Shown here: positions 35,024 to 45,751 of the stretch, piece by piece
Layout: each line of letters starts with the position of its first letter
How positions within the stretch are numbered: the stretch's first letter is position 1
Origin: Quillaja saponaria
Taxonomy: Eukaryota > Streptophyta > Magnoliopsida > Fabales > Quillajaceae
Assembly (NCBI GenBank): GCA_029379385.1
Contig: CM055617.1
Location: 13,053,532-13,117,531, forward strand
Length of the DNA: 64,000 nt
Direction: 5' to 3'
Notes under the pieces: model-generated
Databases searched by the model: none
Told to the model about the DNA's origin: nothing
Seen by the model: the letters and a program-made list of their open reading frames with translations, nothing else
Position numbers and translations under genes: made by a program

Positions 35024-35460
35024 GGTGCTAGCTACAACTTCTACTTGGAGGTGAATCCAACCACATCAATTGAACTATTAAAAATGTTTGGTTTCACTAG
35101 TTCTTGTTAATCAAGTGAACAAGATAACTATTTTCAAATTATGAGTAAAACTGGGAAAACACAAAAATGAGAATTTGAAAAACATGGAAAATATGATAAT
35201 ATAGTTGACTAAATACATCATAAATTACAAAAAACACTACAGAATAACAAAATCGAGATCGAAAAATCTTGTTGTCTTTTCCCCTCCTGTACTATTTTGA
35301 AAAGGCAATATCTAATTTAGGATGAGCAATCATCAACCTTATTGACGGCTTCCTTATAATCCTTATGTCCTATGTCGTCCGAATTATTGTGTTGACAAGG
35401 AGTACTAGTTACCTCATTCTTTAAACAAAACGTGGACCAACAAAATTTCAATAAAGTCTG
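35024..35460. repeat. CNL 3'-flank paralogous block (unit B, left end)
   Basis: Collinear with 148-570 (ggtgctagctacaacttc, ccaaccacatcaattgaac, gacaaggagtac). It marks the left end of unit B and the right border of the copia element. Confidence 0.6.
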
Positions 35461-36490
35461 TATAATTCAAGGGGATAATAAACTTTAGGTTTAAATGAAC
35501 AGGGCCTCCTTCATTGGAAAACAAAATTACAAGAAAGTTGCAATGTAGCGTTATATCAGAAAGTACATGACAAAACTAACTTGCTACCCCAAATTAATGA
35601 TCAATCATAAAGTTACATCATCAAAAATTTTCTAGAACCATATGCATAGTGATAATCTCAATTATTTAGTTTAGTCTATTTGCATAACAAGCGATAAGTT
35701 AAAAAAATATTTGTAACTATGCTACACATATCATAGTAATCGTAAGTATCCAACATGATTAATTTAGTACATAGAATACTATTAAATACATATCAAAGTA
35801 AAATTCTTAACATTGACATACCAATTGAAGAAAAATATCAAATTACAATTATGTCCTACCAATAGTGGAGTACAGGTCCATATCTAGAATATTAAAATTG
35901 TCTAAAAGGAATTTGATAGTATTGCTCAACCCATATAATAAAATGTTGATTTGAACCGACATATATATAGCCTGAAAATTTTAGATTATCCATCACTAAG
36001 TTAAACTAAATTAATACAAAATATTTGTAACAATATAAAAATAAAAGACCAAGAGACCTAACTAATGAAATCCTAAAAAAATTATCCTCATTAAGTTATA
36101 CCATCTGAACAATACATCATATAAGATTAAAAAAATAATAATTGATATCCTGAAAATGCTCTTTTGTGTGGAAATGGCCCAGTTTCGTGTGAAAACAATC
36201 ATGTTTTGACCAAAACTTCATGGTTATATTTCTGCAAGTGAGTTTAGCTTTCAGTAGTGTAGAAACGGAAACATTTCACAATTTTCTACAGTTTTGACAC
36301 GACTTTTTGAACCTTGGTATGCATAAAACAATTGTATTGAATATAATAAATATATTACTATGGAATATACTCACACTTAGAGACATAATTAACTATGTTA
36401 AAATCAGCTTATGCTTTTCTAGTGGTTGGGAGAGAGAGTTTAATATACTCACACAGGTAACAATTATATTGCTTACCTATGTTATTAGGG
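35461..36490. other. AT-rich spacer without recognised content
   Basis: No homology seen with unit A at this position. No domain, no terminal repeats. The plus-strand ORF at 36307-36651 crosses into flank repeat and is not supported. It may be an insertion specific to unit B or a segment lost from unit A. Confidence 0.4.
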
Positions 36491-36930
36491 GGAAGCTTTC
36501 CATAGGATGGTTGGAACATGGACAGGAACTCTGCCTCTATAATTCGCAGATGCATCATGCACCCTTTTCTTTTCTTCATCTTCAACCACACTTTCTGTTC
36601 TCCAATTCAGTAAGTGGTGTGTCATTGCTTTTGAAGTTAGGGATTGTTTAGGTAGTTCTGCATAAGCCCTTCAGCATTTTCTGTGAAAGTGATCTAAGGA
36701 AAAAGGATAAATATGTTGGAAATCAGGTTTCTGCTATTCAAGAGGGAGGTAGGGAGGGAGGAAGAGAGAGTTCAATTCTTTAAACTGATTGTTTTATGTT
36801 TTTTTTTTTAGCCAGAATTGAATGTTGTGTTAATAATATATATATATATATAATAAAATAAAAAAGAAACCAGGAAAATGAGGTAATAATCTTTAGTACC
36901 AAATATTACAGAAACTGCAAGTCCAGTAAC
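36491..36930. repeat. CNL downstream flank copy
   Basis: Matches 22275-22880 and 53400-53850: gaagctttccataggatgg, gatgcatcatgcaccc, taagtggtgtgtcattgc and taataatctttagtacc occur in the same order, with internal deletions. Contains a short (AT)n at 36837-36851. Confidence 0.65.
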
Positions 36931-37064
36931 AATTACCTACAGAGAAAATGATGATGGAAGAAACTTGTGCAGTTGTAACTCATGTATTGATTTGGCGGGC
37001 AATCCTAATAAGCCGAATGTGAGCGGCCTTTGGCTGAATTTCAACTTTCCTCATATGAAGGGGT
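36931..37064 (-). pseudogene. CNL C-terminal scrap fused to the dioxygenase pseudogene
   Basis: Minus strand: the CNL 3' end equivalent to 53903-53975, with agccgaatgtgagcggcc and the tttcaactttcctcatatga codons matching the KVEIWP end. At 37065 it passes without a gap into plus-strand dioxygenase sequence. The same joint is at 38393. Confidence 0.65.
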
Positions 37065-37065
37065 C

Positions 37066-38063
37066 AGCCTTTCATTGGTTGAGAAGGTGAAGATAGGTAC
37101 TCATGAATTCTTCTTCTTTTTTCTGCTAAGAACACTGAATTCTTCAATTTCACAATTGAAGAGAAAAAGAATTTTTAGCAACAAGCAGGAGATATGAAAG
37201 TGTTTGGTCAGGCTTTTGTTGTCTCTAAAGAACATAAACTGGACTGGGCAGATCTCTTCTGCATAATCACCCTCTTAGCTCATTGAGGAAGCCCCATTTA
37301 TTCCCTCATTCAAGTGCTCTCTCTCCCTCCCTTGTTTTGTAAATTGTGAATTTAATATATACCCTGTAAAAGAAAACACCTTACAACTCTTGGATGAAAA
37401 GAGATTCAAGTCTTGTTCTGCAGAATTTAGAAGCCTTGCCCTCCAAATCCTTGACATTATGGCAAAATCCCCGAAAATGGACAGTAAAGATATGAATAAG
37501 TTGTTTTTGAAGAAGGATTTCAGGCAATTAGGATGAATTACTGTCCACCGTGTTCCTAACCAGATTTTGTCAATGACCTCAATTCTTACTCTGATGTTGT
37601 TGGAGTCACCATCCCCTCCAACTCAATGAAATAAAATGTCCGCAGATAATAAAGGACAAGTTGTGGGTTCCTGTTAAACCCGCTCCTAATGCTTCTATCC
37701 TCTGCATTGCGACATTTTGGGGTTGATTGCCTGTAGCCACACATCAATACAACTCTATAGTCCTTTATCTTCAATTTCTATAAGAAAATGCCTATTAACA
37801 GAATAATTAGGTTGGCTTGACAGATTGTGACAAATGGAAATTATCCAAGCATCAAATAACGAGCAACGGTTAACTCACAGAAAGAGAGGCTTTTAGCGGC
37901 CACATTCTACAACCCTACACTAGAGAGACTAGCAGCAAGTCTTATACTCCAGAAAGGCCAGCATCATTCAAGAGAATTGTTGCTAAAGACTACTTTAAGG
38001 GATTATTTTCATGAGGATTTCACGGTAAACCTTGATGAATGAGGATCTAAAATGAGAATGTCA
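37066..38063 (+). pseudogene. SRG1-like 2OG-Fe(II) dioxygenase pseudogene
   Basis: The plus strand gives the parts of a plant 2-oxoglutarate dioxygenase in order. SLVEKVKIGTHEFF and EFFNFTIEEKKNF come first (37076-37175). VFGQAFVVSKEHKLDWADLF follows (37200-37260). An intron-like T-rich stretch follows, then LALQILDIMAKSPKMDSKDM (about 37430-37490). MNYCPPC (37533) and NSYSDVVGVTIP follow, then WVPVKPAPNA (37662). After a break comes QIVTNGNYPSI, RATVNSQKERLLAATFYNP, and TPERPASFKRIVAKDYFKGL (37946-38005). The HxD iron ligand His is Tyr, the distal His codon is TAA, and stops and frameshifts are frequent. Live relatives oxidise small molecules with 2OG in the cytosol. This copy lacks exon 1 and cannot work. 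Confidence 0.85.
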
Positions 38064-38260
38064 ATAGAGCTTAAGCTGTTTTCCATTTTTGAATCAAAAA
38101 AGCATACAAGTGTAAGAGATCCAACTCCTAGTTAAAAGTCTTGGATTCATACAAAGCATCATACAAGAGGATAATTGTTAAGAAACTAATCTATAATAAT
38201 AGTAGTAGGCAGCAGCCAAGTTATTATTTCTCTTTTCTCACGGCACCTTCTATTAACTCA
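38064..38260. repeat. Dioxygenase downstream flank
   Basis: The copy of 1755-1990 that lies directly behind the pseudogene, which identifies the origin of that block. Contains ataataatagtagtaggca and ends in ctcaattacctgcatag, where a CNL end begins again. Confidence 0.6.
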
Positions 38261-38261
38261 A

Positions 38262-38393
38262 TTACCTGCATAGAAAATGATGATTGAAGAAACTAGTGGA
38301 GTTGTAGCTTATGTAATGATTTGGCCGGCAAGGCTAGTAAGCCAAATGTGAGCGATCATAGCCAAATTTCAACTTTCCTCATATGAAGGGGTC
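38262..38393 (-). pseudogene. CNL C-terminal scrap, second copy
   Basis: Minus strand, the same CNL 3' end as 36931-37064 (gccaaatgtgagcgatcat, caactttcctcatatgaagg), again joined at its right end to SLVEKVK of a dioxygenase. Confidence 0.65.
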
Positions 38394-38580
38394 AGCCTCT
38401 CATTGGTTGAGAAGGTGAAGAAAGGTACTGATGAATTCTTCTTCTTTTTTTCTTTTTTTACTAAGAACTCGTGAATTCTTCAATTTCACAATTGAAGAGA
38501 AAAAGAATTTTCAAGAGAATTGGAGCTAAAGACTACTTCAAGGGATCATTTTCAAGAGGACCCACGGTAAAACTTGATGA
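38394..38580 (+). pseudogene. Internally deleted dioxygenase copy
   Basis: Plus strand: SLVEKVKKGTDEFF and EFFNFTIEEKKNF as in 37066-37175. The sequence then jumps to the C-terminal AKDYFKGSFSRG region, so about 800 bp of the longer pseudogene are missing. The end matches 37990-38045, including aaacttgatgaatgaggatc. A derivative of the neighbouring copy by tandem duplication and deletion. Confidence 0.75.
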
Positions 38581-39017
38581 ATGAGGATCTAAAATGAGAA
38601 TGGCAAAAGCGCTTGAGCTGTGTTCCATTTGTGAATCAAAAAAGCATAAAAGTGTATGAGATCCAACTCCCAATTAGAAGTCTTGGAGTCGCACAAAGAC
38701 GTCATACAAGAAGATAATTGTCAAGAAACTAATCTATAATAAAAGTAATAGGCAACAACCAAGTTATTACTGATCTATAATAATAGCACCTTCTATTATC
38801 TACAAGATAAATGCCAAAAAAAAATCTTAGGCTAACATCCCTACTGATTTCACCACTTACATATCCTTTTTTATTGGGTATTCAGAGCTCTTATTTTTCA
38901 GTTGTCTGTTTTGCAAGTACATATGGCCTTTCTTTATTTAGTGTTTTAAAGAGATCATAGAGTATGGTCAGAATCTCAATTACTAAAGAAGTGGCTTCAT
39001 GAAACACAATGGCAGTG
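38581..39017. repeat. Dioxygenase and CNL flank up to the gypsy target site
   Basis: 38585-38815 repeats the flank of 38064-38260. 38825-39012 matches 2785-2985 and serves as the empty site of the hAT-like element at 1998. Ends in the target-site copy cagtg (39013-39017). Confidence 0.6.
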
Positions 39018-39353
39018 TGATACAGTTAGATCAATTCATGGGCTCGGGTTATAAAGCTTACAAGTTTGAACCCACCCACATAACAATTCATAACGTACCA
39101 TTTCAATTAAGGGAGCTAGTAACTGATTTGGTTAGGCTGTTACAACTAGTTCGTTGGATCAGTTAGTCAAAGTCAGTTGGGGTGTTAGACTATTAAAGTG
39201 TATAAAAGCTAAAACTCATTGTCTTGTAAATCATTGAAATGTTGAATGAAAATTAGCTAGAAGCCTTTCTGTTCTCCCTTCAATTTCTTTTCTCTTCTAC
39301 CCCTACTCTGTGAGATTGAGTTCCATTCTTGGAACTTGATTTTACCTTTATCA
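39018..39353 (+). repeat. 5' LTR of the gypsy element
   Basis: Starts tgatacagttagatcaatt, TATA box tataaaa at 39201-39207, ends ttaccttta tca. Same length as the 3' LTR. Confidence 0.9.
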
Positions 39354-39356
39354 AAG

Positions 39357-39368
39357 TGGTATCAAAGC
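39357..39368 (+). other. tRNA-iMet primer binding site of the gypsy element
   Basis: tggtatcaaagc, 11 of 12 bases matching the initiator-Met PBS, three bases after the LTR. Confidence 0.85.
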
Positions 39369-39385
39369 TCGTTCTTGACTCAAAA

Positions 39386-42300
39386 ATGGTGAATGTGAAT
39401 GTTAACGTCAACGTCATAGATCAGAGGCTTATAGCCATGGAGTCGAAGATGGAAACTATGGATGCCAGGTTTTTTGGTATTGATACATCTTTGCAGGAAT
39501 TGAAAACGGACACTGCCTCTAAATTGCAAGAGATGAAGATGGATACTACCTTGCAGCTACAGTCTATGATGGATGCTATAGCCAATCTAAGAAGTTCCAC
39601 CACCAATCATTATCCTCTTCTGCTAGAGCCACTCGAACCAGTAAAACCACCTATTTTTCCCAATCCACCAGTACAACAACCTGAAAATGTGCATAGACCA
39701 GATTGGTATAGTAGAGAGGCCAGACAGCCACCAAGAGCAGTACCTGAAATTGGGGTTCGCAGAGATTAAGAAATGCAAGAACCTAGTGGAAGAGACTATC
39801 AATTGCTAAGGAGAGTAGCTCAGGTATAATTTCCAAGATTTGATTGAGTAAATGTGAGAAGCTGATTGTTTAAATGTCTGGAATATTTTGAGATTAATCA
39901 AACACTAGAAGAATTGAAGATTAGACTAGCTGGAATGCACATTGGAGAAAAACCTTAGAATGGTATCAAGGTGTTAAGGAAGAGAATAAGTTTAAAAGAG
40001 TTTCTTGGGAGGAGTTTGTAGACTAATTGCAGATGAGGTTCAAAGAAAATGTGTTATCAACGCTTGTCATTGCCCTGAAGAAACTGAAGCAGACTGGTAG
40101 TGTGGAGGAATACAATGAGAATTTTGAAGTTTTGAAAAATAGATGCAACCTGGACAAGGAGGCTCTACTGAATCACTACTTGGGAGGGTTGAAAGAGGAG
40201 GTAGTGCATGCCATTAATCTGGTGGACATTAGGTCTTTGTCACATGCCATGAGATTGGCAGTAAATTAGGAGAACCTATTACGGTCAACCATCTACAAGA
40301 AAACCTACCAGAACTTCCCAAAGTAGTCACCCCATCCAAACTCTGTGCCAACACCAAGATTCAACCCAAACAATAGCCACAACCCACGTTTATCCAATTA
40401 CCAGAATCCAAACACAAAAGACAAACCCTACAGTAAACCTTACAACAAGCCTATAGATAATGACAGCTACAAGAAACCAACTGTCTCCGTGTCAAAAGCA
40501 AAAATGGAAGAAAGAAGGAAGAAAGGATTATGTTTTTATTGTAATGAAAAATTCATTGCAGGGCACAACTGTAGAAAAGGGAGATCATTAGTGACAATAA
40601 TTGTAGAAGAAAAGAGTGATCCTGAAGAAGAGATATTGGATATGAGTGAGTGTACTCCAGGAGGTGGGAATGAAGAAGAAATTGTTATTTCATTACAAGC
40701 AGTTTCTGGAACTAGTTCCAGTCAATTGATGAAAGAGTGCCAGATAATGAAAGTCAGAGGCTATGTCAAGAAGCAAGTAGCGGTAATACTCATTGATAAT
40801 GGCAGCACGCATAATTTTGTAAATATGGAGTTAACCAAGAGGTTGGAGTTAAAACTAAGGCAGACAAAGGATATGGAGGTGACAGTGGCAAATGGCTCCA
40901 AGCTGGTAATTTCTTCAATGTGTTCCAACTTGAAGTGAAGCATGACTCAAACCAATTTTAGTGCAGACTATTTGGTCATGCCTTTGAGCAATTATAACCT
41001 AGTGCTGAGTATTCAATGATTAGCTGTCTTAGGCAACATTAAATGGAATTTCAAAGAACTGGTTATGGAATTCAAGTGGGGTAACAAGGACATCATGTTG
41101 AACGGAAAAAAAGGGGTCAGTGGTAAGCGTGGATAGCAGCAAAAGAGCAGGTAGGAACAAATTGAACCATAGTATGCTGGTACAAGTAAACGTAATGAAG
41201 GTCAGTAGACCACCAGAAGCAACAACCATGTTTGCCACTGAATTGCTATAAACAGAGGTAAATCAACCTGATCTGGAAGCTTTACTGCAAGAATATACTG
41301 ATGTTTTTGCTATTCCTCAAAGTATTACTACCCAAAAGACAATTTGACCACCAAATTGTTATTAAAGAAGGCGCAGAACCTTTCAATTTAAGACCATATA
41401 GATATGGTCCATTACAAAAAGACATTATTGAAAAGCTAGTCAAAGAAATGCTTAGACAATAACATAATCAGACCTAGCAGTAGCTCATTTGCATCACCAG
41501 TAACTTCTACTTTAAAAAAAAAAAAAAGATGATACATGGAGATTTTGTGAGGATTATAGGAGGTTAAATCAGTTAACACTGAAAAAAAAATTCCATATTC
41601 CACTTATAGAAGAACTACTATATGAGTTACACTGGTGCAAAGTATTTTTCTTAGCTGGATTTGAGAAGTGGTTACCATTATATTAGGATGGCACCTCAAG
41701 ATATTTATAAAACTAATTTTAGAACCCATGAAGGGTTATATGAATTTGTGGTTATGCTATTTGGACTAACCAATGCGCCTGCTACCTTTCATGGGTTAAT
41801 TAACTGTATATTCAAACCCTTTTTGAGGAAGTTTGTATTGGTTTTCTTTGATGACATACTGGTTTACAGTAAGTCTTGGAAGGAATATATAAAGCATTTA
41901 AAACAGGTGCTACAACTATTAATGAAGTATGTGTTGTTTACAAAAAAAAAAAAAAGTAAGTGCACTTTTGCAAGCAAACAGATAGAGTATTTGGGTCATA
42001 TCATCAATGAGGCGGGAGTATCTACGGACCCAAAGAAGATAGCAGCTATGAATGAATGGCTTGGACCAAGAACAGTCAAAGAATTAAAATGATTCTTGGA
42101 GTTAACAAGCTACTATAGGAGGTTTATAAGGAATTATGGAAAGGTGAGCAGAGAACTGAACATGCTATTAAGAAAAAATTGCATTCAGTTGGAATTAAGC
42201 AGCTGAAGATGCATTCAATAATCTGAAAGCACTGATGACTCAAGCACCAATGCTAACATTGTCAGATTACAATGAAGTCTTTATTGTAGAAACAGATGCT

Positions 42301-44125
42301 TTAGGAATTGGTATTGGAGCAATAATGCTGCAAAAAGGTCATCCGTTGGCATTCATGAGCAAAGCATTAAGAGCCTAAACATATGGTTTTGTCAACTTAT
42401 GAAAAGAAACTTATTGTCATAGTATATGCTATTAACAAATGGAAGCAATACCTCATAGGCAGGCACTTTGTTATAAAGACAGATCACCAAGCCTTAAGAC
42501 ACATGTTAGAGTAGAAAGAGTGTAATCAGGTTTTACAAAAATGGCTTGGCAAGTTAATGGGGTTAGATTATGAAATTCAGTATAGGAAAAGAAAGGAAAA
42601 TACAGTTGCTTGATGCAATATCAAGAGTGGTAGCAAATGAAGATACTGAGGTCACTTTGCTTGGCTCTATCTACTGTGACTTACTGATTTAGTTTAGAGG
42701 ATAATGACAAGCTGCCAAGAAGACAATCAATTACTGAAGATCTGTCAAGAAATACAGCAAAGCAGGAACAAAAACAAGCATTATGAATGGGTACAGGGCC
42801 AACTCAGGAGGAAAAGAAGAATAGTAATGGGTAACAATGAAGAACTTAAGCTAGAGCTGCTACTATTGTTCCATGCAAGTAGTCCAGCTGGACATTCTGG
42901 AGTTCATGCTACCCTTTAAGAGATTAGGCAATACATTCTATTGGAGGGGTATGCAAAAAAGTGTAAGGAATTTTGTGAGAAACTGTGAAGTCTACCAAAG
43001 ATTTAAAGAAGAAAACATAGCAATGCCTGGTTTACTACAGCCTTTACCTATACCAAAAAAGGTTTTGTCTTCTATATCCATGGATTTCATAGTTGGATTG
43101 CCTAGTTCAAAGGGCAAAACTGTTATACTAGTGATAGTTGACAGGTTATCCAAGTTTGGCCACTTTATAGCATTGCAGCACCCATATAGTGCACTCTCAG
43201 TAGCACAAGCTTTCATGGATAAGGTGTATGGCATACATGAACTACTTAAGGAGATTATATCAGATAGGGATGCCATATTCATGTCTGGGTTAAGGAAGGA
43301 ACTATTCAGGATTCAGCAAGTCAAATTGTATTACTCTACACCCTACCATCCACAAACTGATGGTCAAACAGAAGTTGTAAACAGATGTGTGGAGGCATAC
43401 TTAAGGTGTTTTGCAAGGGATAATCCAAAAACTTGGGTAACATGGCTTCCTGTAGCATAATGGTAGTATAATTCAGCTCATCATTCATCCATTGATATGA
43501 CCCCTCATCAAGCTATATTCTACTAGCCACCACCCTCCCATATTCCTTATGTTAAGAAAGATTCCAGCAATGATGTAGTGGACAAATCCTTAACTGTTAG
43601 GGAAGCCATTATCCAACTGCTTAAGAAAAATTTGAAGAAGGCTCAAGAAAGAATGATGCTACAGGCTAATAAGCATAGGACAGAAAAGGAGTTTGAAGTA
43701 GGGGGCTTGGGTTTATATGAAGATCAAGCCCTACAGATAGAGCTCAATGCACACTAGCAGCTATTATAAACCAACTGCTAAATACTATAGACCATTCCAA
43801 ATGGTAGCCAAGGTGGGAAAGGTACCGTATGAACTACAATTACCTTCTGATTCTAAGATACATAACATGTTTCATGTATCTCTACTACAGAGACAACATA
43901 TAAATCATGTGGTTTATCAACAACTATCAAGTCTTAATGAAGAAGGTCAGATAACACTGGAACCAGTGGTTATTCTTAATACAAGAATGATAAAAAGAGC
44001 CAACAAGCCGGTAGCATAAGTTTTGATGCAGTGGTCTAATAACTATCGAGATGACTGCACCTGGGAAGATTATAAAGCTTTGAAGACCAAATATCCTCAC
44101 TGGAATTCTTGTGGACAAGAATTCT
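39386..44125 (+). pseudogene. Decayed gypsy gag-pol
   Basis: ATG 39386 (MVNVNVNVNV) is preferred to 39329, which lies inside the LTR. The gag core is at 39840-40260 (SVEEYNENFEVLKNRCNLD). The knuckle near 40530 is CFYCNEKFIAGHNC, a form common in plant gypsy. Protease near 40790 reads LIDNGSTHNFV, with DNG where DSG is usual. RT is at 41380-42090: [20 protein letters not shown], and the catalytic box FFDDILVYS near 41845. RNase H is at 42190-42600 (ETDALGIGIGAIMLQKGHPL). Integrase is at 42850-43560: FYWRGMQKS, SMDFIVGLPSSKG, and YHPQTDGQTEVVNRCVEAYL near 43345. The C-terminus at 44010-44125 resembles a chromodomain end (QWSNNYRDDCTWEDYKAL). Stops occur at 39767, 40024, 40267 and later, and two A-runs (~41515 and 41941) lie inside RT. 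Confidence 0.88.
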
Positions 44126-44141
44126 CTGAAGAATGAGGTAC

Positions 44142-44477
44142 TGATACAGTTAGATCAATTCATGGACTCGGGTTATAAAGCTTTAAGGTTTGAACCCACC
44201 CACATAACAATTCACAACACACTGTTTCAATCAAGGGAGCTAGTAACTGATTTGGTTAGGTTGTTACAACCAATTCATTAGATCAGTTAATCAAAGTATG
44301 TTAGGGTGTTAGATTGTTAAAGTGTATAAAAGCTGAAACTCAGTTGTATTATAAATCATTGATTTGTTGAATGAAAATTGGCTAGAAGCCTTTCTGTTCT
44401 TCCTCAATTTCTTTTCTCTTCTACCCCTACTCTGTGAGATTGAGTTCCATTCTTGGAACTTGATTTTAACTTTATCA
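44142..44477 (+). repeat. 3' LTR of the gypsy element
   Basis: tgatacagttagatcaatt to ttaactttatca, preceded by the purine-rich tract gaagaatgagg and followed by the target copy cagtg. Confidence 0.9.
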
Positions 44478-44482
44478 CAGTG

Positions 44483-44879
44483 AAGACAGTACTTCTACTA
44501 AATTACTTCTAAAACCATTATTTATCAAATGAAGACTACTACTAGTTAGTTTCTCCACCAAAACATACTAATTAAATTAACAAAATATTAAGAATTAAAA
44601 TCATTATCTCAACACCTACCAATAGTTCATTAGAGTTTAAACTTCAAACAGCAATTTACATAAAATCTTGGAAACTAGTCAGAAATTCAAAGACATAGCA
44701 GGGATCAATGGAAAAAAGGGAAGAAAATTCAAAATTCTGACAACAAAGTCAATCCTTTGTACAAAGTGAGATTTGAAGCACTATTAGTATCTAGAGATTT
44801 AGGCATTGTACCTCCCCTAAAAATGATCCAGAACAAGCCATTAAAAACTACAGGCAACTTCACAACTTATACTCCATCC
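44483..44879. repeat. CNL flank block (unit B)
   Basis: Continues the unit-A-like sequence interrupted by the gypsy element: gaagacagtacttctactaa here against 2988 in unit A. It ends at tactccatccag, where the LRR fragment starts. Confidence 0.6.
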
Positions 44880-45452
44880 AGATTGTGAGCAATCTTTGGC
44901 CAAATTTCCAGTTTCTTTATACGGATGCCTTCTACAAGCAAAGGACATCCTTTGATGATGAGTTTGATTAAAGAAGCAGGCAACCTTTCTTCCGTCAATG
45001 ACTCCAACCTAGGGAAATTTGCAATACATAATTTTTTGAGAGATATTAGGTTTTGCATCCCCTTGTCGTCTAATTTTTGGAGATTTGAAAATTGTGCAAG
45101 AGACAAATATTTGAGAGAAATAGGTAGGAAGCCTTCCTTCGAGAAGGATTCCATGTTTTCATACTCACACTTAATATGAAGTTCGAAGAGAGAAGAAGGT
45201 AAATGCCAGTCCATCCCGTGATCAACAAGTTTGTAACAATTTCTGATCACCAAGCTTTGGAAAAATAACATCAGGTACCTTTTTCAGTATAGGCATCACT
45301 AATTGGTACTAGTTTTGTGATAAAAGAGTGCGTAGGTTCTTAACTTCAGAAAAAGTAAAACTCTCGAAGTCCTTCAAAACCAGATATTTTTTTATTAATT
45401 TTGTCTTTCTTGACAGATAACATGTCTTTCTTTTATTAATTTTGTGTGCATC
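44880..45452 (-). pseudogene. CNL fragment with internal LRR deletion (copy 2)
   Basis: Minus strand. A 134-codon open stretch at 44867-45271 covers the last LRRs (FSNLQKLDDKGMQNLISLKK, PASLIKLIIKGCPLLVEG, KKLEIWPKIAHN). Across the same deletion joint as 3727-4296 it continues into the first LRR/ARC2 linker (YLVLKDFESF and EVKNLRTLLSQN near 45320-45400). It is cut by the gypsy LTR at the same codon as copy 1. Without NB-ARC and most LRRs it is not a working receptor. The open stretch is longer than in copy 1, so transcription of a short LRR peptide cannot be excluded from sequence alone. Confidence 0.8.
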
Positions 45453-45751
45453 TATTGTAAACCCCTTTTCTACAAGAAGAGAAAAAATGTACTGACTTTC
45501 AATTACCACTTTTCACACACATCCAATTATAAAGGACTTCCCTTTATAGAAATTAACAAGAAGAATTAGTCTAACAGACTCCTTAACATATTCAACTCAC
45601 CTAATTAATCACAACTGATTACCAACTACTTCCTCGAGCTCATAGCTCTGTCAGTAGCTTCTGATTGGCTTTATTCCAGTTAGGCCAACTGAGTCTGTTA
45701 TTCCTTTTATTCTTTCCTCCAAACAACACCGTTAGTGTAAAGGTGGCAATA
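45453..45751 (-). mobile_element. 3' LTR of truncated gypsy element (copy 2)
   Basis: 299 bp, collinear with 4297-4573: plus-strand start tattgtaaacc (tgttgcaaacc in copy 1), end ggtggcaata. Both terminal motifs have decayed. Same host codon as copy 1. Confidence 0.7.

Larger units (their letters stand above)
39018..44477 (+). mobile_element. Full-length Ty3/gypsy retrotransposon with 5-bp TSD (5.46 kb)
   Basis: Two 336-bp LTRs (39018-39353 and 44142-44477) with TG...CA ends, flanked on both sides by cagtg (39013-39017 and 44478-44482). PBS, gag, protease, RT, RNase H and integrase follow in gypsy order. Unit A at about 2985 is the empty site. By eye the LTRs differ at about 30 positions (roughly 90% identity), mostly transitions. 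The coding region is broken by stops, so the element is dead by itself. Confidence 0.92.

Noticed and set aside
37275..37774. Minus-strand ORFs of ~60 codons
   Set aside because: The plus strand of the same bases encodes the dioxygenase pseudogene; these are its shadows.
39329..39385. Gag start at the ATG at 39329
   Set aside because: It lies inside the 5' LTR, before the PBS; the ATG at 39386 is more likely.
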